The position numbers were made by a program, and so were the translations under genes. 28,417 bases of DNA from a virus: the IMG/VR virus record IMGVR_UViG_3300023442_000020, positions 1-28,417 of that record. One strand, given 5' to 3'. The notes beneath the pieces were generated by a model, which searched no databases, was not told where the DNA came from, and worked only from the letters and a program-made list of their open reading frames with translations. This document shows positions 28,347 to 28,417 of this stretch, in pieces. The first letter of the stretch is position 1. Each line of letters begins with the position of its first letter.

Positions 28347-28417
28347 TACCACCAGCCGGGGCGACCGCTTCGAAGACCGGGGCGAGGAAAGTCTTCGGCG
28401 CTGGCTGCGCAGTGTGG
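28347..28417 (+). ncRNA. RNase P RNA-like 5' segment, cut by window edge
   Basis: Directly after the preceding stop lies G/C-rich, apparently non-coding sequence containing GAGGAAAGTC (28384-28393), identical to the universally conserved CR-I/P4 start of bacterial RNase P RNA. It is followed at about the right spacing by GCGCAGTGTGG, resembling the GGGCAGGGTGCC that follows in E. coli rnpB. The upstream GGGGCGACCGCTTCG also resembles the P2/P3 region. CGAAGAC (28370-28376) can pair with GTCTTCG (28391-28397), an alternative local hairpin. Only the first 70 bases are present, so the call is a partial match and the 3' P4 strand cannot be checked here. Confidence 0.45.

Noticed and set aside
28370-28397. 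CGAAGAC/GTCTTCG hairpin as an intrinsic terminator
   Set aside because: No T tract follows on the plus strand, and the loop contains the RNase P-like block, so termination is not supported.
1-28417. tRNA genes, CRISPR arrays, insertion sequences, integrase
   Set aside because: No cloverleaf, regularly spaced repeat array, transposase or recombinase motif was seen on either strand.

Overview
The window looks like part of a tailed double-stranded DNA phage (or prophage) genome of siphovirus type with an HK97-like virion. The evidence is a contiguous set of small and large terminase, HK97-type portal, Mu gpF-like protein, prohead protease, major capsid protein, head-tail joining proteins, tail tube proteins, tail assembly chaperones with a frameshift site, and a tape measure protein. 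The host is probably Gram-negative, because several phage proteins carry signal peptides and one looks like a small outer-membrane beta-barrel. No integrase, lysis gene, tRNA or DNA polymerase is visible in this piece, so lifestyle cannot be decided from it.

Layout. Positions 1-20716 form one long minus-strand late block that reads leftward. It starts with the terminase genes (20716-18618) and continues with an unusual cassette of small structural proteins and a 605-residue LamG-bearing fibre-like protein (18618-13092). Portal, head morphogenesis, protease, capsid and probable decoration protein follow (13089-8056), with two intrinsic terminators around the decoration gene. Then come the connector, closure and tail completion proteins (7978-5892), two paralogous tail tube proteins (5880-4741), and the tail chaperone pair with an A AAA AAC slippery site (4710-4136). 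The block ends with the tape measure protein (4149-2056), a second LamG-bearing tail protein (2056-605) and the start of a tail-tip protein that leaves the window.

Positions 20717-21067 are a 351-bp divergent control region. It is rich in symmetric elements: a perfect 25-bp inverted repeat, TATTACCC repeats and several CCCTT/AAGGG half-sites. Rightward of it lie a ribbon-helix-helix regulator and an overlapping helix-turn-helix protein, then an isolated minus-strand PD-(D/E)XK (VRR-NUC-like) nuclease. From 22047 a dense rightward operon of early-type genes runs to the window edge. It includes an SprT-like metalloprotease, an exported beta-barrel-like protein, several tiny membrane or helical proteins, a GHKL-like ATPase with a C-terminal zinc-peptidase-like motif, an SNF2-type helicase, and a protein with an acidic C-terminal tail that may bind single-stranded DNA.

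Three observations stand out. First, there is a textbook H-type pseudoknot with an A/T-rich linker upstream of the acidic-tailed gene; it resembles in layout the autoregulatory leader of T4 gene 32. Second, the last 70 bases match the universally conserved 5' core of bacterial RNase P RNA, suggesting a phage-encoded RNase P-like RNA cut by the window edge. Third, the translationally coupled ATPase/peptidase-like and SNF2 helicase genes form an early module of unknown function. All functional assignments rest on motif reading and family recall, since no database search was possible.
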